DNA of 64,000 nucleotides from a bacterium (GTDB lineage: Bacteria; CLD3; SB21), in contig JABWCP010000016.1 in the NCBI GenBank assembly GCA_013360215.1, forward strand, positions 1 through 64,000. The letters are read 5' to 3'. The translations under genes were made by a program, and so were the position numbers. Of the stretch, positions 63,552 to 64,000 are shown piece after piece. Numbering within the stretch: position 1 is the stretch's first letter; each line of letters starts with the position of its first letter. The notes under the pieces were generated by a model that did not search any database, was not told the origin of the DNA, and was given only the letters and a program-made list of their open reading frames with translations.

Positions 63552-64000
63552 TTAGTTTTTGATTACAGACGGTAAACGACCCGGCGTAAAAGGCGCGCCA
63601 TAACGATCCATCTGCTGTTCTATGCGTTTGATCTCCGCATCAGTCTCCTGGAGTGCACGAAGTAATCCTTCAAATTGTGCAGCCGCCACGTCATACAAAT
63701 GCTGAAATGTAGTTGTCGCATCCGATGTGGTAGTCCACAGATTACCGGTGATGATTTCGACGCGCCCCCGCAACGATGTCGGCGGCACACCTTCATACAG
63801 CGCACGCAATCCGTCACCATTCATTTGACGTTGAATACGTTTGAGTTTATCCTCTGCAGCGACCACAGCTGCATACGTTCCTTCGGGAAGCTTTGCCGTT
63901 TCGATCACGGCTTGTTTGAGCAACGGTATTTTCTCCACCATACTCTCACGGTAGGCATCCGCACTGCTGATAGCCCGGATCAGTTCGGCTACTTTTTTAT
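63552..64000 (-). CDS. C-terminal end of a probable VPS10/sortilin-like beta-propeller protein (runs off the window)
   Basis: The frame is open from the right edge to 63552, so an in-frame Met at 63941 is internal and only the last 149 or so residues are seen. They are helical and charged, with LKRIQRQMNGD in the middle and the ending GAPFTPGRLP. That helical tail with a closing GAPxTPGRLP is what I recall from large secreted glycosyl-hydrolase-annotated proteins with VPS10/BNR propellers (COG4447-like). The catalytic or propeller part is outside the window, so function is not assignable. Confidence 0.55.
   Translation of the reverse strand, partial: KKVAELIRAISSADAYRESMVEKIPLLKQAVIETAKLPEGTYAAVVAAEDKLKRIQRQMNGDGLRALYEGVPPTSLRGRVEIITGNLWTTTSDATTTFQHLYDVAAAQFEGLLRALQETDAEIKRIEQQMDRYGAPFTPGRLPSVIKN

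Noticed and set aside
1-64000. CRISPR array, tRNA or rRNA genes, prophage
   Set aside because: No regularly spaced repeats beyond the two-copy unit at 61803-61851, no cloverleaf-like sequence with a TTCGA-type arm that held up, no rRNA stretch and no phage genes were seen.

Overview
The window looks like ordinary chromosome from a Gram-negative, respiring bacterium of the FCB (Fibrobacteres-Chlorobi-Bacteroidetes) assemblage. Pointers are a TonB-dependent receptor with an N-terminal CarboxypepD_reg-like domain, a PorV/PorQ-type barrel next to a giant secreted protein with an Asn-Pro-Tyr-type C-terminal sorting-like domain, a fused CcoN-CcoO cbb3 oxidase subunit, a propeller-type sensor kinase, and LptD and LolA (so an LPS-bearing outer membrane). 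Many genes have strong Shine-Dalgarno sequences, and at least seven upstream regions carry canonical TTGNNN/TATATT-like sigma-70 promoters. Neither trait is typical of class Bacteroidia, so I favour a neighbouring lineage (Ignavibacteria-, Kapabacteria-, Calditrichota- or KSB1-like). The species cannot be fixed from the sequence.

Layout. 1-2.3 kb: rplM-rpsI-rpsB-tsf on the minus strand, with a promoter before rplM, a terminator after rpsI and a structured leader before rpsB. 2.5-11.9 kb: a complete cbb3 oxidase operon read as ccoI-ccoS-ccoNO-ccoQ-ccoP-ccoG-ccoH-safE-like, ending in thiH; its promoter is flanked by inverted repeats. 12.2-15 kb, plus strand: yceI behind an operator-like double palindrome, then marR, a lipoprotein and a HAD phosphatase. 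15-16.4 kb: gdhA. 16.4-16.9 kb: a non-coding gap with inverted repeats. 17-25 kb, minus strand: TonB-dependent receptor, a 1180-residue secreted protein and a PorV-like barrel, behind a strong promoter and a leader of about 350 nt.

25.5-38.7 kb, plus strand: smc, nth, a large propeller histidine kinase, gltA, dtd, lptD and a DoxX-like gene. 38.7-61.7 kb, minus strand: from the top, an aminotransferase, gcvT, ftsK, lolA-like, a flippase-like (LPG-synthase-TM) protein, Wza-like exporter, Wzc-like tyrosine kinase, a sugar-nucleotide epimerase, Wzx-like flippase, methyltransferase, GT39-like membrane glycosyltransferase, polysaccharide deacetylase, GT4, asnB-like amidotransferase, GT9 heptosyltransferase and uvrA. 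The 42.5-50.2 kb core of this exopolysaccharide locus is visibly more AT-rich than its flanks. 61.8-64 kb: a tandem repeat resembling a solitary IS end in the aminotransferase promoter, the comM/yifB ATPase, and the 3' end of a probable VPS10/sortilin-like beta-propeller protein.

Together the genes describe an oxygen-limited respiratory module, an outer-membrane uptake/secretion module and a surface-polysaccharide module among housekeeping genes. I found no CRISPR array, tRNA, rRNA, prophage or intact transposase. The best candidates for something less described are the receptor/secreted-protein/PorV cluster with its leader and intergenic hairpin, the double-palindrome operator on the yceI promoter, the palindromes around the cbb3 promoter, the Cys-Gly-Cys variant of the CcoI metal site, and the possible IS end that may now supply a -35 box.
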